Origin: CALGYY01 sp963678485
GTDB taxonomy: Bacteria > Bacteroidota > Bacteroidia > Bacteroidales > CAIWKO01
NCBI GenBank assembly: GCA_963678485.1
Contig: OY782882.1
Location: 2,542,001 to 2,606,000 of the forward strand
DNA: 64,000 bases
Reading direction: 5' to 3'
Below, piece after piece: positions 15,920 to 24,316 of the stretch. Position 1 is the stretch's first letter; each line of letters opens with the position of its first letter. The notes beneath the pieces are model-generated. The model had not been told where the DNA came from and searched no databases. It saw only the letters and a list, made by a program, of their open reading frames with translations. A program made the position numbers and the translations under genes.

Positions 15920-16034
15920 ACAGAGGAGTGCTGGCGGCTTGACGTTACCTGAAAAATTACTTGATTTTAGATTTATTTTTTACTACTATTTATATGGGAA
16001 AGGAAGGATTCTTTCCTTTTAGGATGAAACAGTG

Positions 16035-16090
16035 GGGGGGCACCAGGCCAGGTTTAAAGGGTTCGCATCTCCTTTGCCCCCCTCTTTTTT
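16035..16090 (+). terminator. G/C stem with T run
   Basis: GGGGGGCA (16035-16042) pairs with TGCCCCCC (16075-16082), followed by TCTTTTTT. This is the arrangement of an intrinsic terminator, between the 194-aa gene and the replication-initiator-like gene. Confidence 0.65.
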
Positions 16091-16122
16091 GATGATGCGA
16101 GTTGATTTTAAAATGATGCGAA

Positions 16123-17745
16123 ATGAAAAAAAACGATGTATTAGCTGAAAAGTACTATGATGTGATTAAACCACTCGAAACGAAAAATGGTAAGCCTTGG
16201 GTTGCTGTGCCAATATCATTTATAAACTCTCCAGATATAAGTAAGGAAGCAAAGCTCTTGTGCATTATGCTGGCATCCAACAATCCAGGGTGGAAGAGTT
16301 ATGAGACTAATTATGCTGTCAAATTGGATAGGACAGAAAAAACTACAGGAAAATATTTGGATGAGCTATGTAATAAGAGATTCCTATTTATTGAGAAATT
16401 ATACCCTTCGGAATCATCAGGCACAAAAAGTATTGATTACCAGTATTATATTGATATCTCAGGAAAGCTTGATAAAGAGACCCTCATACTCAAAACAAAA
16501 GATAAAGGCACCAAGGATGTTGTGGTGCGATTGGACACAAAGGCTACAGATGGATGGGTACCCGTTCCCCTGTCGCTATTATATGATGAACGGTTAAGCA
16601 TTGGTGCAAGAATCCTTTGCATTCAATATTGTGCAAACAAACCAGGGTGGAAAAGTGAAGTCAAGCAATACGTCAAAAAATTGAAAGTCAGTAAGGACAA
16701 GATTAGCGATTTCAATACAGAACTAACAAGAAATGGTTACTTGATGATAAAGAGATTCGAGGCAAATAATTCTGGAACTGGAAGAATTACATACCAATAT
16801 TTCGTTGATATCACAGGGAAGCAAGAGAATACTGAGGCGGCATTTTTCCCAAATACTGAGGGGGCTTTTTTTCCAAATACTGACCATGGAAAAACTGACC
16901 CTTGGAATTTACCGCCTAATAACATTAATAAAATAAAGAATAAATCTAATACATACGAATTTGAAGAAGAAAAAAGAAAAAGTAGTAGTAGTAGTAGTAG
17001 GCAACTGAGGGGTGATTTTGAAAATGGCATTACTGAGGAAGAAGAATCTCCAAATACAGTTGATTGGTCAATAGAGGATATGCCAGAATCTAATTTGAAT
17101 GAGGCAATCGAAAGAGCAGAAGCCTGGGAATTTGAAAAGCAAAGAAAAGAAGAATCAATCAATTGTGCTTATCAGAATTCAATGGAACTTCAAGGAATTA
17201 ATGATGCTACACCTACTTCTACTTTTAATTTTTCTCTTGAAAAAGTTAATGGGATGGAAATAAATAAACGTCAACAGTATACTCAGCAGTCTCCTTCTTC
17301 AAGAGATAGAAAAACAGAGTCCCTTGTTGTAACAGATGAGATAATCATTGAATATTTTCTTTCTCTTAATTCAACAAGAGAGGAGGCCATAAAATTTATT
17401 ATATGGAACGACAACGAACATAAAGGCAAAAAGTACAACTGGAGGAAGTACTACCGTGAGAAAGCCAGTTCATGGTTTAAAAAAGAGAATTCTTTTCAAG
17501 TAGCAGGTAAACCGCAAAAGGAAATGAGAGAAAGTGACTATTTCAATGCATCTGCAGTTCAGGAGGAATATTCAAGTGGTGCCTCAAATTCTGTTCCTGT
17601 TGAAAGTAAAAGCATTGTTGAACAGTACTATGAATCCCAAGAAAAGGCAAAGACCGCCACCTTTAAATCTGAAAGATATATCTCGGATGAGGAATATATT
17701 ATAATGATGAGAGAGGAAATTGACCCTGAACTGGACAAAGAATAA
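16123..17745 (+). CDS. Replication-initiator-like protein with two winged-helix repeats
   Basis: Two tandem copies of one DNA-binding-like module open the protein: GKPWVAVPISFINSPDISKEAKLLCIMLASNNPGWKS (from about residue 22) and DGWVPVPLSLLYDERLSIGARILCIQYCANKPGWKS (from about 143). Each is followed by a basic recognition-like helix and a YQYYIDI/YQYFVDI strand, as in helix-turn-helix proteins of plasmids and phages. The middle is low-complexity (acidic, polar, a six-Ser run). The C-terminal part IIEYFLSLNSTREEAIKFIIWN ... KYNWRKYYREKASSWFKKE resembles a segment of Bacteroidota phage and plasmid replication proteins. A role in replication or copy control of a former plasmid state is inferred. 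Confidence 0.65.
   Translation: MKKNDVLAEKYYDVIKPLETKNGKPWVAVPISFINSPDISKEAKLLCIMLASNNPGWKSYETNYAVKLDRTEKTTGKYLDELCNKRFLFIEKLYPSESSGTKSIDYQYYIDISGKLDKETLILKTKDKGTKDVVVRLDTKATDGWVPVPLSLLYDERLSIGARILCIQYCANKPGWKSEVKQYVKKLKVSKDKISDFNTELTRNGYLMIKRFEANNSGTGRITYQYFVDITGKQENTEAAFFPNTEGAFFPNTDHGKTDPWNLPPNNINKIKNKSNTYEFEEEKRKSSSSSSRQLRGDFENGITEEEESPNTVDWSIEDMPESNLNEAIERAEAWEFEKQRKEESINCAYQNSMELQGINDATPTSTFNFSLEKVNGMEINKRQQYTQQSPSSRDRKTESLVVTDEIIIEYFLSLNSTREEAIKFIIWNDNEHKGKKYNWRKYYREKASSWFKKENSFQVAGKPQKEMRESDYFNASAVQEEYSSGASNSVPVESKSIVEQYYESQEKAKTATFKSERYISDEEYIIMMREEIDPELDKE
16980..17001 (+). repeat. AGT trinucleotide microsatellite
   Basis: Seven consecutive AGT units inside the 540-aa gene encode its serine run. 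Slippage here would change the number of Ser residues in the linker without shifting the frame. Confidence 0.8.
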
Positions 17746-17793
17746 ATACAGGCAGAATGCTACGATGCTACTTGAGCAGCCAACTACTAATTA

Positions 17794-17818
17794 CTATTGC
17801 ATTTTGGCGTTGCAATAG
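17794..17818. terminator. Hairpin between convergent genes
   Basis: CTATTGCA and TGCAATAG form an 8-bp stem around TTTTGGCGT, between the stops at 17745 (plus) and 17837 (minus). A bidirectional terminator is plausible, although a T run is absent. Confidence 0.45.
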
Positions 17819-17836
17819 GGAATTTTAAGCAAGCAT

Positions 17837-18376
17837 TCAATGACTGCCCTTCTTCAACCACAGATATCCATCCTCATTGCTTTTGCAGCTTAATTGTGCA
17901 TTAATATATCTCTTGACAGACTGTGTGCTTTTTCCATTATATGAGGTCAATCCATCAATCCACGCTGTTTTGGTATACTCTATAACTTTTTCGTTATTCA
18001 TCATTGCAGACATCTTTGAATCCCTGTATTCTCTCATCTTTTCAAGATTACTTTCATCTCCATCAAAGCCAGAACAGGGAGCTCTGAATTTTTCTCTAAT
18101 CGAGTTTTCAAATGCAGGATGCTTCTCAATATGCAGTGTCATAAAGTAATAAAACCCCTTAATCAAATAAATAAGCGCCAGAACTGTGACCGCTATTACT
18201 AGGAATTCAATTAGTCCAGCAGCAAAACCTGACTGCGCAGAACCCCACCCGTTCAAACGCTCCCCCCAGGGCTTATCTGCTCCCAACAAATTTGTCCCAT
18301 ATTCATGAAATATGAAAAAGATACTGGCTCCAGTGTAGACAAGAGCTTTCACTAGTCGTTTTGGATAGATTCTCAT
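17837..18376 (-). CDS. Small inner-membrane protein with two transmembrane segments
   Basis: This 179-aa protein has a hydrophobic segment near residues 10-30 (LVYTGASIFFIFHEYGTNLLG) and a strong one near 50-80 (AAGLIEFLVIAVTVLALIYLIKGFYYFM). About 100 polar, soluble residues follow, probably cytoplasmic. The family is unknown. It ends convergently with the replication-initiator-like gene, and its start is 55 bp from the stop of the small serine recombinase on the same strand, so the two may be co-transcribed. Confidence 0.6.
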   Translation of the reverse strand: MRIYPKRLVKALVYTGASIFFIFHEYGTNLLGADKPWGERLNGWGSAQSGFAAGLIEFLVIAVTVLALIYLIKGFYYFMTLHIEKHPAFENSIREKFRAPCSGFDGDESNLEKMREYRDSKMSAMMNNEKVIEYTKTAWIDGLTSYNGKSTQSVKRYINAQLSCKSNEDGYLWLKKGSH

Positions 18377-18431
18377 GTCATAATTGATTAAGTGAATAAA
18401 TGGGATTTCTTGCTAATCATTCTTGTTTGAC

Positions 18432-19037
18432 TTAAGGAATAGTTGCTTTCAGAAGACGTTGAACCTTCTGAACAGTACCAAGGGAGCAATTCCCAAGTGC
18501 CCCAGCTCTTCTGAGGCTTTGCCCATCTTTCAATTCCTTTACAACTTTTTTGTGTTTAGCTAGGAATTGCTCTGCTGTCATTCGACTTCCGTACTTACGG
18601 CCTGTATAAACGCCCCTCTGTTTTGCAAGCTCAATCCCCTGGCGTTGTCGCTCCAACATCACTGACCGCTCCATCTCCGCCACATTGCCCAAGACACTAA
18701 TGATAAGTTTGAATGTTGGATTCGGCTTCTGGCCTATAATTGAGTACATTCCAGTATTTTCGATGAAAAGGTTAATTTGCTTTTCAAAGAAAAACTCAAT
18801 TACAGTAAGGATGTCCAGCACATTTCGCCCAAGGCGGTCGATTGAAGCCACATGGACTTCCGTTACAATCCCAGAGTTGATGTCATTGAGAAGCTTCTTT
18901 CCTTCCTTTCTCTCTTCAAGCTTTAAGGCTCCACTACATTTGTCGATGTACATTTTTGCGAAATCTGCCGAATTCACTTCCTGGCGTGCTGTGTTTTGCA
19001 GAATACTGCTCACCCTAACATATTTCACCTTTGTCAT
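18432..19037 (-). CDS. Small serine recombinase (resolvase/invertase type)
   Basis: A 201-aa protein of standard resolvase length. KYVRVSSILQNTARQ places the catalytic Ser near residue 10. VASIDRLGRNVLDIL carries the active-site DRLGR. MERSVMLERQRQGIELAKQRGVYTGRK is the long E helix and linker, and a C-terminal helix-turn-helix (LKDGQSLRRAGALGNCSLGTVQKVQRLL) binds the res or inversion site. Such enzymes resolve plasmid multimers or invert DNA, consistent with the plasmid-like module here. It is distinct from the large integrase at the right end. Motif copy 2 lies upstream as its likely promoter. Confidence 0.9.
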   Translation of the reverse strand: MTKVKYVRVSSILQNTARQEVNSADFAKMYIDKCSGALKLEERKEGKKLLNDINSGIVTEVHVASIDRLGRNVLDILTVIEFFFEKQINLFIENTGMYSIIGQKPNPTFKLIISVLGNVAEMERSVMLERQRQGIELAKQRGVYTGRKYGSRMTAEQFLAKHKKVVKELKDGQSLRRAGALGNCSLGTVQKVQRLLKATIP

Positions 19038-19146
19038 AGCTTTTGTTTTTGTTTTGTGTCATTATTAGGTTGGTTTAGGATATACACCCCTAAGACTACT
19101 TTTCTAACCACGTTTTTCGTATGCGTTCATACATACCCTAGAAATA

Positions 19147-19176
19147 TATAAAGCGAGGCTATTTTGAAAAGAGGGA
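19147..19176 (-). promoter_or_regulatory. Promoter-like motif copy 2 of 6, upstream of the small serine recombinase
   Basis: TATAAAGCGA, 11 nt, AAAGAGGGA in plus-strand form. On the minus strand TCCCTCTTT is followed 19 nt later by TATATTTC, close to the Bacteroidota -33/-7 spacing. The ATG at 19037 is about 100 bp downstream. Confidence 0.6.
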
Positions 19177-19328
19177 AAATTAGGATGTAGCCTAGATTTG
19201 CATCCTAAATTGGCTCTTCACTTAAGCGGTGAGAATTCAAGGTGACCGTATAATTTTAACATCACTCTAAAATAGAGAACAGATGGAATGTTATCTTTAC
19301 CACAGATATATTAAAAAATCTCACAGCT

Positions 19329-20360
19329 ATGGACTACTGTACAACATGTTTTAACAAAACACTGGCCAACCTAGAATATCAGGATATAGAAAACTTCTTT
19401 CACGAGCCTAGGGAAGAATCAACGAGACTAGAATTCAAATCCTTCCCCCAGAAAGGCGACTTTAACAAATGCCTCGAAGGTGTAATAATAGGAATCTGTG
19501 CTTTTCTCAATTCAGAAGGAGGTATATTAATCTGGGGGGCTCCTGTTGGGATTCAAACCCAAGGGCAGCACACAAAAATATTTCAAGGACACCTTTCTCC
19601 TTTATCTGAGACCAAAGAGAAAGACTGGTTGATAAACAAAATATCGGATGTTATAACACCAATGCCAATTGGAATAAATGTGGTCATTTTGCAAAACGCT
19701 GGCAACGTCCTTTACATATTCGAGGTGCAGCAAAGCAACTACTCTCCCCACCAAACGAAAAACACCTATTATGCCCGATTAGATGGACAAACAAGACCTG
19801 CGCCGCATTACCTTATTGAGGCCCTATTTAATAAAATCACCTACCCAAACATTGAGGGGTATATAAATTTTGATAATTACGGAAACTATCCAGAGGGCGG
19901 GGTATTCTTGGATATAACAATTATTTTGTTGAATTTCTCTGAGCTTATTAATGAACGCAATTTGTCATTTCGGCTAACCTGCCCTCAGGCAATTTTCGAA
20001 GCAAGCAGAACGATAGGCTTTGCCCATCATTATTGCCAGGAAGGGCATGAGTTTGTGGGAAAGGGGTTCATTAATGTCCTGCATTTTGGAGCCTCTGAGC
20101 ACAACCAGCAAAGACTAATCTTTGACCCAATGGTGCTTCAACGCAAGCACAATTCCGAGTTGCAGCTAATTTTGTCATTTGGTGGCGAACAATCCCCACT
20201 CAAAATTTCAGAGTACACAATTAGTTTTGGAGGAGCGGTTGAGCCCGCTCGACTGTACAAGTCGATAAAAAACAAGGAGGAAAATGTTCTATCAAGTGAT
20301 ATGCAAAAGCAGCTTGGGACTACCAAAGAAATGCTCTTGAAAGAGATACTAAAACGGTGA
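19329..20360 (+). CDS. Schlafen/AlbA_2-domain protein (first copy)
   Basis: The N-terminal 170 residues have the AlbA_2 (Schlafen) pattern: EPREESTRLEFKSFPQ, then GVIIGICAFLNSEGGILIWGA, and NTYYARLDGQTRPAPHYLIEALF. This fold occurs in Schlafen-like proteins that bind nucleotides or nucleic acid, with some members cleaving tRNA or rRNA, and is common in prokaryotic defence loci. The C-terminal 170 residues are strand-rich and unassigned. The protein lacks a helicase domain and a signal peptide. It is monocistronic. A second, longer member lies at 35402. Confidence 0.8.
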   Translation: MDYCTTCFNKTLANLEYQDIENFFHEPREESTRLEFKSFPQKGDFNKCLEGVIIGICAFLNSEGGILIWGAPVGIQTQGQHTKIFQGHLSPLSETKEKDWLINKISDVITPMPIGINVVILQNAGNVLYIFEVQQSNYSPHQTKNTYYARLDGQTRPAPHYLIEALFNKITYPNIEGYINFDNYGNYPEGGVFLDITIILLNFSELINERNLSFRLTCPQAIFEASRTIGFAHHYCQEGHEFVGKGFINVLHFGASEHNQQRLIFDPMVLQRKHNSELQLILSFGGEQSPLKISEYTISFGGAVEPARLYKSIKNKEENVLSSDMQKQLGTTKEMLLKEILKR

Positions 20361-20414
20361 TATTCTTGTCTTACTGGCTTTACGTTCGGCCAAAACAGAT
20401 GCTTCTGTTTTCAT
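20349..20414 (-). CDS. Possible 21-residue peptide downstream of motif copy 3
   Basis: An ATG at 20412-20414 opens a 21-codon frame (MKTEASVLAERKASKTRISPF) ending at 20349, about 65 bp downstream of motif copy 3. It overlaps the end of the Schlafen gene on the other strand. It is recorded only because the promoter-like motif otherwise has no target. It could equally be a small RNA or chance. Confidence 0.2.
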   Translation of the reverse strand: MKTEASVLAERKASKTRISPF

Positions 20415-20479
20415 GATAGATGTAGAATGTACTTACTCCAGTTGACCAGTGTATAGGAAACCACTATTTTCAATAAATA

Positions 20480-20508
20480 TATAAAGCGAAGCCTTTATTA
20501 AAGAGGGA
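20480..20508 (-). promoter_or_regulatory. Promoter-like motif copy 3 of 6
   Basis: TATAAAGCGA, 10 nt, AAAGAGGGA in plus-strand form. On the minus strand TCCCTCTTT is followed 18 nt later by TATATTTA. No clear protein gene lies downstream; see the 21-codon frame at 20349-20414. Confidence 0.5.
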
Positions 20509-20621
20509 CGCACATCAGTTACTCCAGAGTATCTGTGAATCCAAGCATTGTCATAATCCTGCACAATGATTTCCACCAATAGGAATTTTATTACATTTGA
20601 TGAGTGATGATATCCAATGGT

Positions 20622-21548
20622 ATGAAAAAATACTGCTGCCTTGTATTGGCAATGACCATTTTCCTGTTCACTCTTCACCTTAAAGCTTTTAGTCAGGATT
20701 ACTTTGTCGTTGAAGGAACACAAGTCAAGACTGGGACCTTAACGAAGACCTACCATTTCCTTTATGAGTTTAGGGACACATTAAGAATTACATTAATGGA
20801 CAGCGTTGTGGCCTTTTGTAACCCTGATAGTACAATTCTCAAATCTAACACTTATCTTACTTACAGCGATTCCCCTTATGTGGAAGTTGATTATTTAAGG
20901 AAAAACAAACAAGACAGTATATCAAAAGACTATAGGGGCGATGAATTACTATCTGTATATGAAACAAAATTTGACAGTTTGGATAGAATCATTTATCGTT
21001 CACTCAAGCAAGATTCAGGAATGCGGGTGGTTTTTGAGGAGATTTACGCATATCAAGACAGTACGTGCAGTAGTGGAAGAGTTTTAATCCAAACAGAGTA
21101 CGATGGCAAACAAGAGAGAAAGTTCAAGTCAAAAGAATCATCTTATTATGATGAAAGAAACAGAGAGATTAAAAAAGTGAGAGAATTCCCAGGAGAAGCG
21201 ATACATCAAGTTACATTGTTTGTGTACGACAAGAAGGGTGAACTGATTGAAGAGCGTTGGATTTGGGGCGATTATGAGACTATAATACCAATGAATGAAA
21301 AATCAAAAAACACCAAATGCATTAAAGAATTAACAATGCAACTCAATGCCACTGATATTATCGACATCACAACCCTTGCAAAAAGAATGGTAATCAAAAA
21401 TAAGAAATTTCTCATAGGCGAAGCGTGTGAGAATTTTGCCTACATGTATACTTCAAGAGATAATTTAAGAGAAATAACCGTAAGTAAAGGGCAGCCATAT
21501 TGGGAGGCAGGAATGATGGTAACATATAGAATCAAAGTAATCCCGTGA
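20622..21548 (+). CDS. Secreted protein of unknown function
   Basis: The ATG at 20622 gives a signal peptide (MKKYCCLVLAMTIFLFTLHLKAFSQ) with a cleavage-like SQ|DYF; upstream GTG and ATG codons would only add a polar tail. The mature part has repeated DYRGDELLSVYETKFDSLDRIIYRS and SSYYDERNREIKKVREF units resembling YD/RHS-like strand repeats, and a C-terminal segment that looks folded. It is probably periplasmic or outer-membrane-associated. It has no T9SS domain. No partner gene is close. Function unknown; it could be a surface factor carried by the island. Confidence 0.6.
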   Translation: MKKYCCLVLAMTIFLFTLHLKAFSQDYFVVEGTQVKTGTLTKTYHFLYEFRDTLRITLMDSVVAFCNPDSTILKSNTYLTYSDSPYVEVDYLRKNKQDSISKDYRGDELLSVYETKFDSLDRIIYRSLKQDSGMRVVFEEIYAYQDSTCSSGRVLIQTEYDGKQERKFKSKESSYYDERNREIKKVREFPGEAIHQVTLFVYDKKGELIEERWIWGDYETIIPMNEKSKNTKCIKELTMQLNATDIIDITTLAKRMVIKNKKFLIGEACENFAYMYTSRDNLREITVSKGQPYWEAGMMVTYRIKVIP

Positions 21549-21874
21549 TTAAAGAACAGTCAACAAACTTCATTAATCCATCCTAAGATTTCCCAAATTC
21601 CAAGGTTAAATTTTTTTCTGGTCTCCCACCCCAAATCCTTCGTGCGCCACAAAATGACCGCTAGCCTTTAGCTCCATTACACTTTCGCCCCACTTTCAAC
21701 CCCCAACATTTTTAAAATGAGCCGATTGCCCATTTTTGTTAAAATTTGAATTGTCTGAAAGGCTGGATTACGTAGGGTTGTGGGACTGGGTGGATGTACC
21801 CTGGGAAGAAGGAATGAGGTGGGAGGTGGATGATGGGACGTGGTGGTGGATATGGGGGCTTTGCAAATGAGGGG
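21549..21874. other. Non-coding gap between convergent genes
   Basis: I see no gene or clear hairpin in these 326 bp. The left part is C-rich on the plus strand and the right part G-rich. Confidence 0.5.
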
Positions 21875-23530
21875 TTAATAACCAATTTTATTTGATGTTG
21901 TTCCCAAATCCACGAGTTCCTGTCTAGAGAATTCAAGCAGATATTCAACGCCTTCTTCCGAATTCAGAATCTCATTTAAAACATATTTTTGAATAGCGTT
22001 TTGAATCTGTGCCCCTGTCATTGGTAGCTGACGCAGTTGCTGGTAATCGCCATCTGAAAGATTTGGTTTTTTTGCTCTCCAAATTTGCTCTCTAACTTCC
22101 TGGGATGGCTTCTGAAAATGGATTTTAAAATTGAATCTTCTCAAGTATGCTTGGTCTATGTTCTGAGTCATATTTGTTGTTGCGAATAAAATGCCCTTAA
22201 ACACCTCTAGCTCTTGAAGCAATATTGCTTGAATTGAATTCTCCGTTGAAGCAACAGAAGAGGAGTGTACACTCTTGCGAGAGCTTATGATGCCATCGCA
22301 CTCGTTTAGTAAAAGGTAAGGTTGATTTTTGCACTGCTTGGCGAATTCTGCATACCGAATAAACACCTCTTTTACCAAGCGTTCTGACTCCCCGAACCAC
22401 TTAGTTTTTAATGCTGATAAATCACACCGCATGACCTCCGTAACGTTCTGTCTGCCTAGCTGATAGACACTTTCAGTTTTTCCTGTTCCACTTTCGCCAT
22501 ACATCAAAATTAATATTCCTTGTGGCAGATTATTACTCAATAATTTTTTCTGTGTGCGCTTGAAGTTTTTCCTATCAAGAACTTTTGACAATAACGCTAT
22601 TTGTCTATTCTCAGCCTCATTGTAGAACAGCGGTCGATACGAGATATCCTTTGGATTTATTGCATTTTTGTCTTTTGTTTTATTTGCAATATTTATTTTT
22701 ATGCCCAGCGACTCTAGTACCCTGTGAGATTTTTCCGTTAACAATAATGACGTGGAATGATAGAAGTTTTCCTCTTCTAATTTTAGCAAATCGAGCTTGG
22801 TCACCCTACATTCATTCTTCAGAATCTTTTGAAGATACTGAACCCTATTGAGTTTCCTGTGAAAATACTTTTCAACAATTTCGGTGAGATTGCAGACAAC
22901 AGAACCATTTAGAGTTTTCCAAATAACAACTAAAAACAAGTATGCATCTTCAGTCGGGAGCTCATATTCGTTTACTTTTTTTATAATTGGAAGTTCTGCA
23001 TTTTTCTCAATTAGGGCGCTGACAAGGAAGGGCACATCCACGATGGATTCATCATCCCAATCAAATGTGCTGGTGTCGATTTCGGTGGCCTCCAACAATT
23101 CTAGGTCGCTGGTGAACTTTTTGCTGCTCAGTTCTGGAAGTATTTGTTCGCCAGTTTCAATAGATGAAAAGACTTGCGGATTAATATAGAAGTTTTGGGA
23201 CAACAGCATTTGTTTGTCTCTAGACCGAGGAGCGGAGCAAAGTACAATATTCCTTTTTATTAAGATTTCGAAATCTTTGGAGTACATTAGAATATCAATA
23301 GCCTCAAGGCCAAGATGATTAATTAGAAAGTTTACACCAACACTTTGTCCTTTACAACTAGAAGAAAAAATGACGGCAAGAATAATACTTTGGTCCTTTG
23401 TTAGGCTGAAGTATCCTTCTATCAACGCTAAGTCCTCCCTGATGGATGTCAGGTTTTCATCAAGAAACTGACTGTTTTTTGAAAATTGAAAAACTGACCT
23501 TATCGCTCCTATAATCTCTTCCTTTTGCAT
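21875..23530 (-). CDS. AAA-family ATPase with CDC48/FtsH-like core
   Basis: A 551-aa protein with a unique N-terminal 300 residues (helical, unknown) and a C-terminal AAA module. It has ILILMYGESGTGKTESVYQLGRQ (Walker A, about residue 343), then KWFGESERLVKEVF (pore-loop-like), LLLNECDGIISSR (Walker B, about 409, with Asn where Asp is usual) and ATTNMTQNIDQAYLRRFNFKIHF (sensor and arginine-finger region). This type of ATPase remodels or unfolds proteins. Asn in Walker B also occurs in related uncharacterised AAA proteins, so it need not mean inactivity. Motif copy 4 lies 37 bp upstream as probable promoter. A defence or plasmid-maintenance role is inferred from context only. Confidence 0.8.
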   Translation of the reverse strand: MQKEEIIGAIRSVFQFSKNSQFLDENLTSIREDLALIEGYFSLTKDQSIILAVIFSSSCKGQSVGVNFLINHLGLEAIDILMYSKDFEILIKRNIVLCSAPRSRDKQMLLSQNFYINPQVFSSIETGEQILPELSSKKFTSDLELLEATEIDTSTFDWDDESIVDVPFLVSALIEKNAELPIIKKVNEYELPTEDAYLFLVVIWKTLNGSVVCNLTEIVEKYFHRKLNRVQYLQKILKNECRVTKLDLLKLEEENFYHSTSLLLTEKSHRVLESLGIKINIANKTKDKNAINPKDISYRPLFYNEAENRQIALLSKVLDRKNFKRTQKKLLSNNLPQGILILMYGESGTGKTESVYQLGRQNVTEVMRCDLSALKTKWFGESERLVKEVFIRYAEFAKQCKNQPYLLLNECDGIISSRKSVHSSSVASTENSIQAILLQELEVFKGILFATTNMTQNIDQAYLRRFNFKIHFQKPSQEVREQIWRAKKPNLSDGDYQQLRQLPMTGAQIQNAIQKYVLNEILNSEEGVEYLLEFSRQELVDLGTTSNKIGY

Positions 23531-23567
23531 ATTGTCTTGTATAAGGAGTAAATTGAAGATATAAATC

Positions 23568-23596
23568 TATAAAGCGAAAAGAACAAAAAAGAGGGA
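23568..23596 (-). promoter_or_regulatory. Promoter-like motif copy 4 of 6, upstream of the AAA ATPase
   Basis: TATAAAGCGA, 10 nt, AAAGAGGGA in plus-strand form. On the minus strand TAGATTTA (23562-23569) fits the -7 position, giving a leader of about 25 nt before the ATG at 23530. Confidence 0.65.
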
Positions 23597-23608
23597 GATT
23601 AACTGCCA

Positions 23609-23872
23609 TCAATTCTTCCTGCAATGTACCTCTCTCAACAGATTCGGCCTGTACTTATTCACTTCTTCATCTGTGGCCATGCGCACCTCAGAAGAACTTG
23701 CATTTCCAAACATATCCGTACGAAACTCGTTTTCAGCGTGTATTTGAATGATAACGGCTATTTCAAAGCCATCTTCATTTTCTTTTATAACTACATCGCC
23801 CAATTTGTGTGTACTGCTTTCACCCGATTCGTACTCGAAGCACGCATAACGTCTGAAGTTCGTAAGGTTCAT
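23609..23872 (-). CDS. Small unknown 87-aa protein
   Basis: The sequence MNLTNFRRYACFEYESGE ... GDVVIKENEDGFEIAVIIQIHAENEFRTDMFGNASSSEVRMATDEEVNKYRPNLL looks well folded and resembles small uncharacterised proteins of Bacteroidota mobile elements; I cannot name the family. It is soluble and acidic. It is preceded by motif copy 5, 27 bp upstream, after the terminator of the next gene, so it is probably transcribed alone. The AAA ATPase follows 78 bp further on with its own motif copy. Confidence 0.6.
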   Translation of the reverse strand: MNLTNFRRYACFEYESGESSTHKLGDVVIKENEDGFEIAVIIQIHAENEFRTDMFGNASSSEVRMATDEEVNKYRPNLLREVHCRKN

Positions 23873-23899
23873 AATTGTGAGTTTTTTTGGTTATAAATG

Positions 23900-23928
23900 T
23901 ATAAAGCAACTTGCGCAAAAAAGAGGGA
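23900..23928 (-). promoter_or_regulatory. Promoter-like motif copy 5 of 6, upstream of the 87-aa gene
   Basis: TATAAAGCAA, 10 nt, AAAGAGGGA in plus-strand form (one change from the others). On the minus strand TACATTTA (23894-23901) fits the -7 position. It lies directly after a terminator, which supports a promoter role. Confidence 0.65.
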
Positions 23929-23936
23929 ATGAAAAA

Positions 23937-23959
23937 GGGCGGGGTAACCACCCCCGCCC
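23937..23959 (-). terminator. G/C hairpin with T run after the 64-aa gene
   Basis: GGGCGGGG (23937-23944) pairs with CCCCGCCC (23952-23959). On the minus strand the stem is followed by TTTTTC, so it terminates transcription of the gene ending at 23997. Confidence 0.8.
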
Positions 23960-23996
23960 ATAATAAACTCAAAACCTCACGGAACACAATATCTTA

Positions 23997-24191
23997 TCAG
24001 CCAGTAGAATCAATAACTTCGCAAAGGTTGGCTGTGTACAAATCGTCTTTTTGTAGAACCTCGTTATAAAAATCAAGTGCTTCCTTTTTTGTTTCAAAAT
24101 TCTTGAATGAATCAATATGCTTCCCATCCTTCTTCGTCTCCGTGTATGCAACACAATACTTGATATGAGATATGTGTGTTTTGGTGGCCAT
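23997..24191 (-). CDS. Small unknown 64-aa protein
   Basis: The frame reads MATKTHISHIKYCVAYTETKKDGKHIDSFKNFETKKEALDFYNEVLQKDDLYTANLCEVIDSTG, a plausible small beta-beta-alpha protein of no known family. Gene status is supported by motif copy 6 only 24 bp upstream and an intrinsic terminator shortly downstream. It is soluble, with no signal peptide. Function unknown; small genes of this kind in mobile elements are often regulators or inhibitors of other systems. Confidence 0.55.
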   Translation of the reverse strand: MATKTHISHIKYCVAYTETKKDGKHIDSFKNFETKKEALDFYNEVLQKDDLYTANLCEVIDSTG

Positions 24192-24215
24192 GTTTTTGCA
24201 TTTTTGATTAGTTTA

Positions 24216-24244
24216 TATAAAGCGAATTGGGGGAATTAGAGGGA
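24216..24244 (-). promoter_or_regulatory. Promoter-like motif copy 6 of 6, upstream of the 64-aa gene
   Basis: TATAAAGCGA, 10 nt, TTAGAGGGA in plus-strand form (two changes in the right half). The downstream -7-like box is less clear here than in copies 2 to 5. Confidence 0.5.
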
Positions 24245-24316
24245 AAGGAAATTCAATGTTTTTCGTTCAAATAGCCAGTTTTTTTGTTTTCGCAGCCTAT
24301 TTATTAGAAAAACCAC

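Noticed and set aside
16123..17745. A phase-variable switch through the AGT microsatellite.
   Set aside because: The unit is three bases, so slippage does not change the frame; only linker length could vary.
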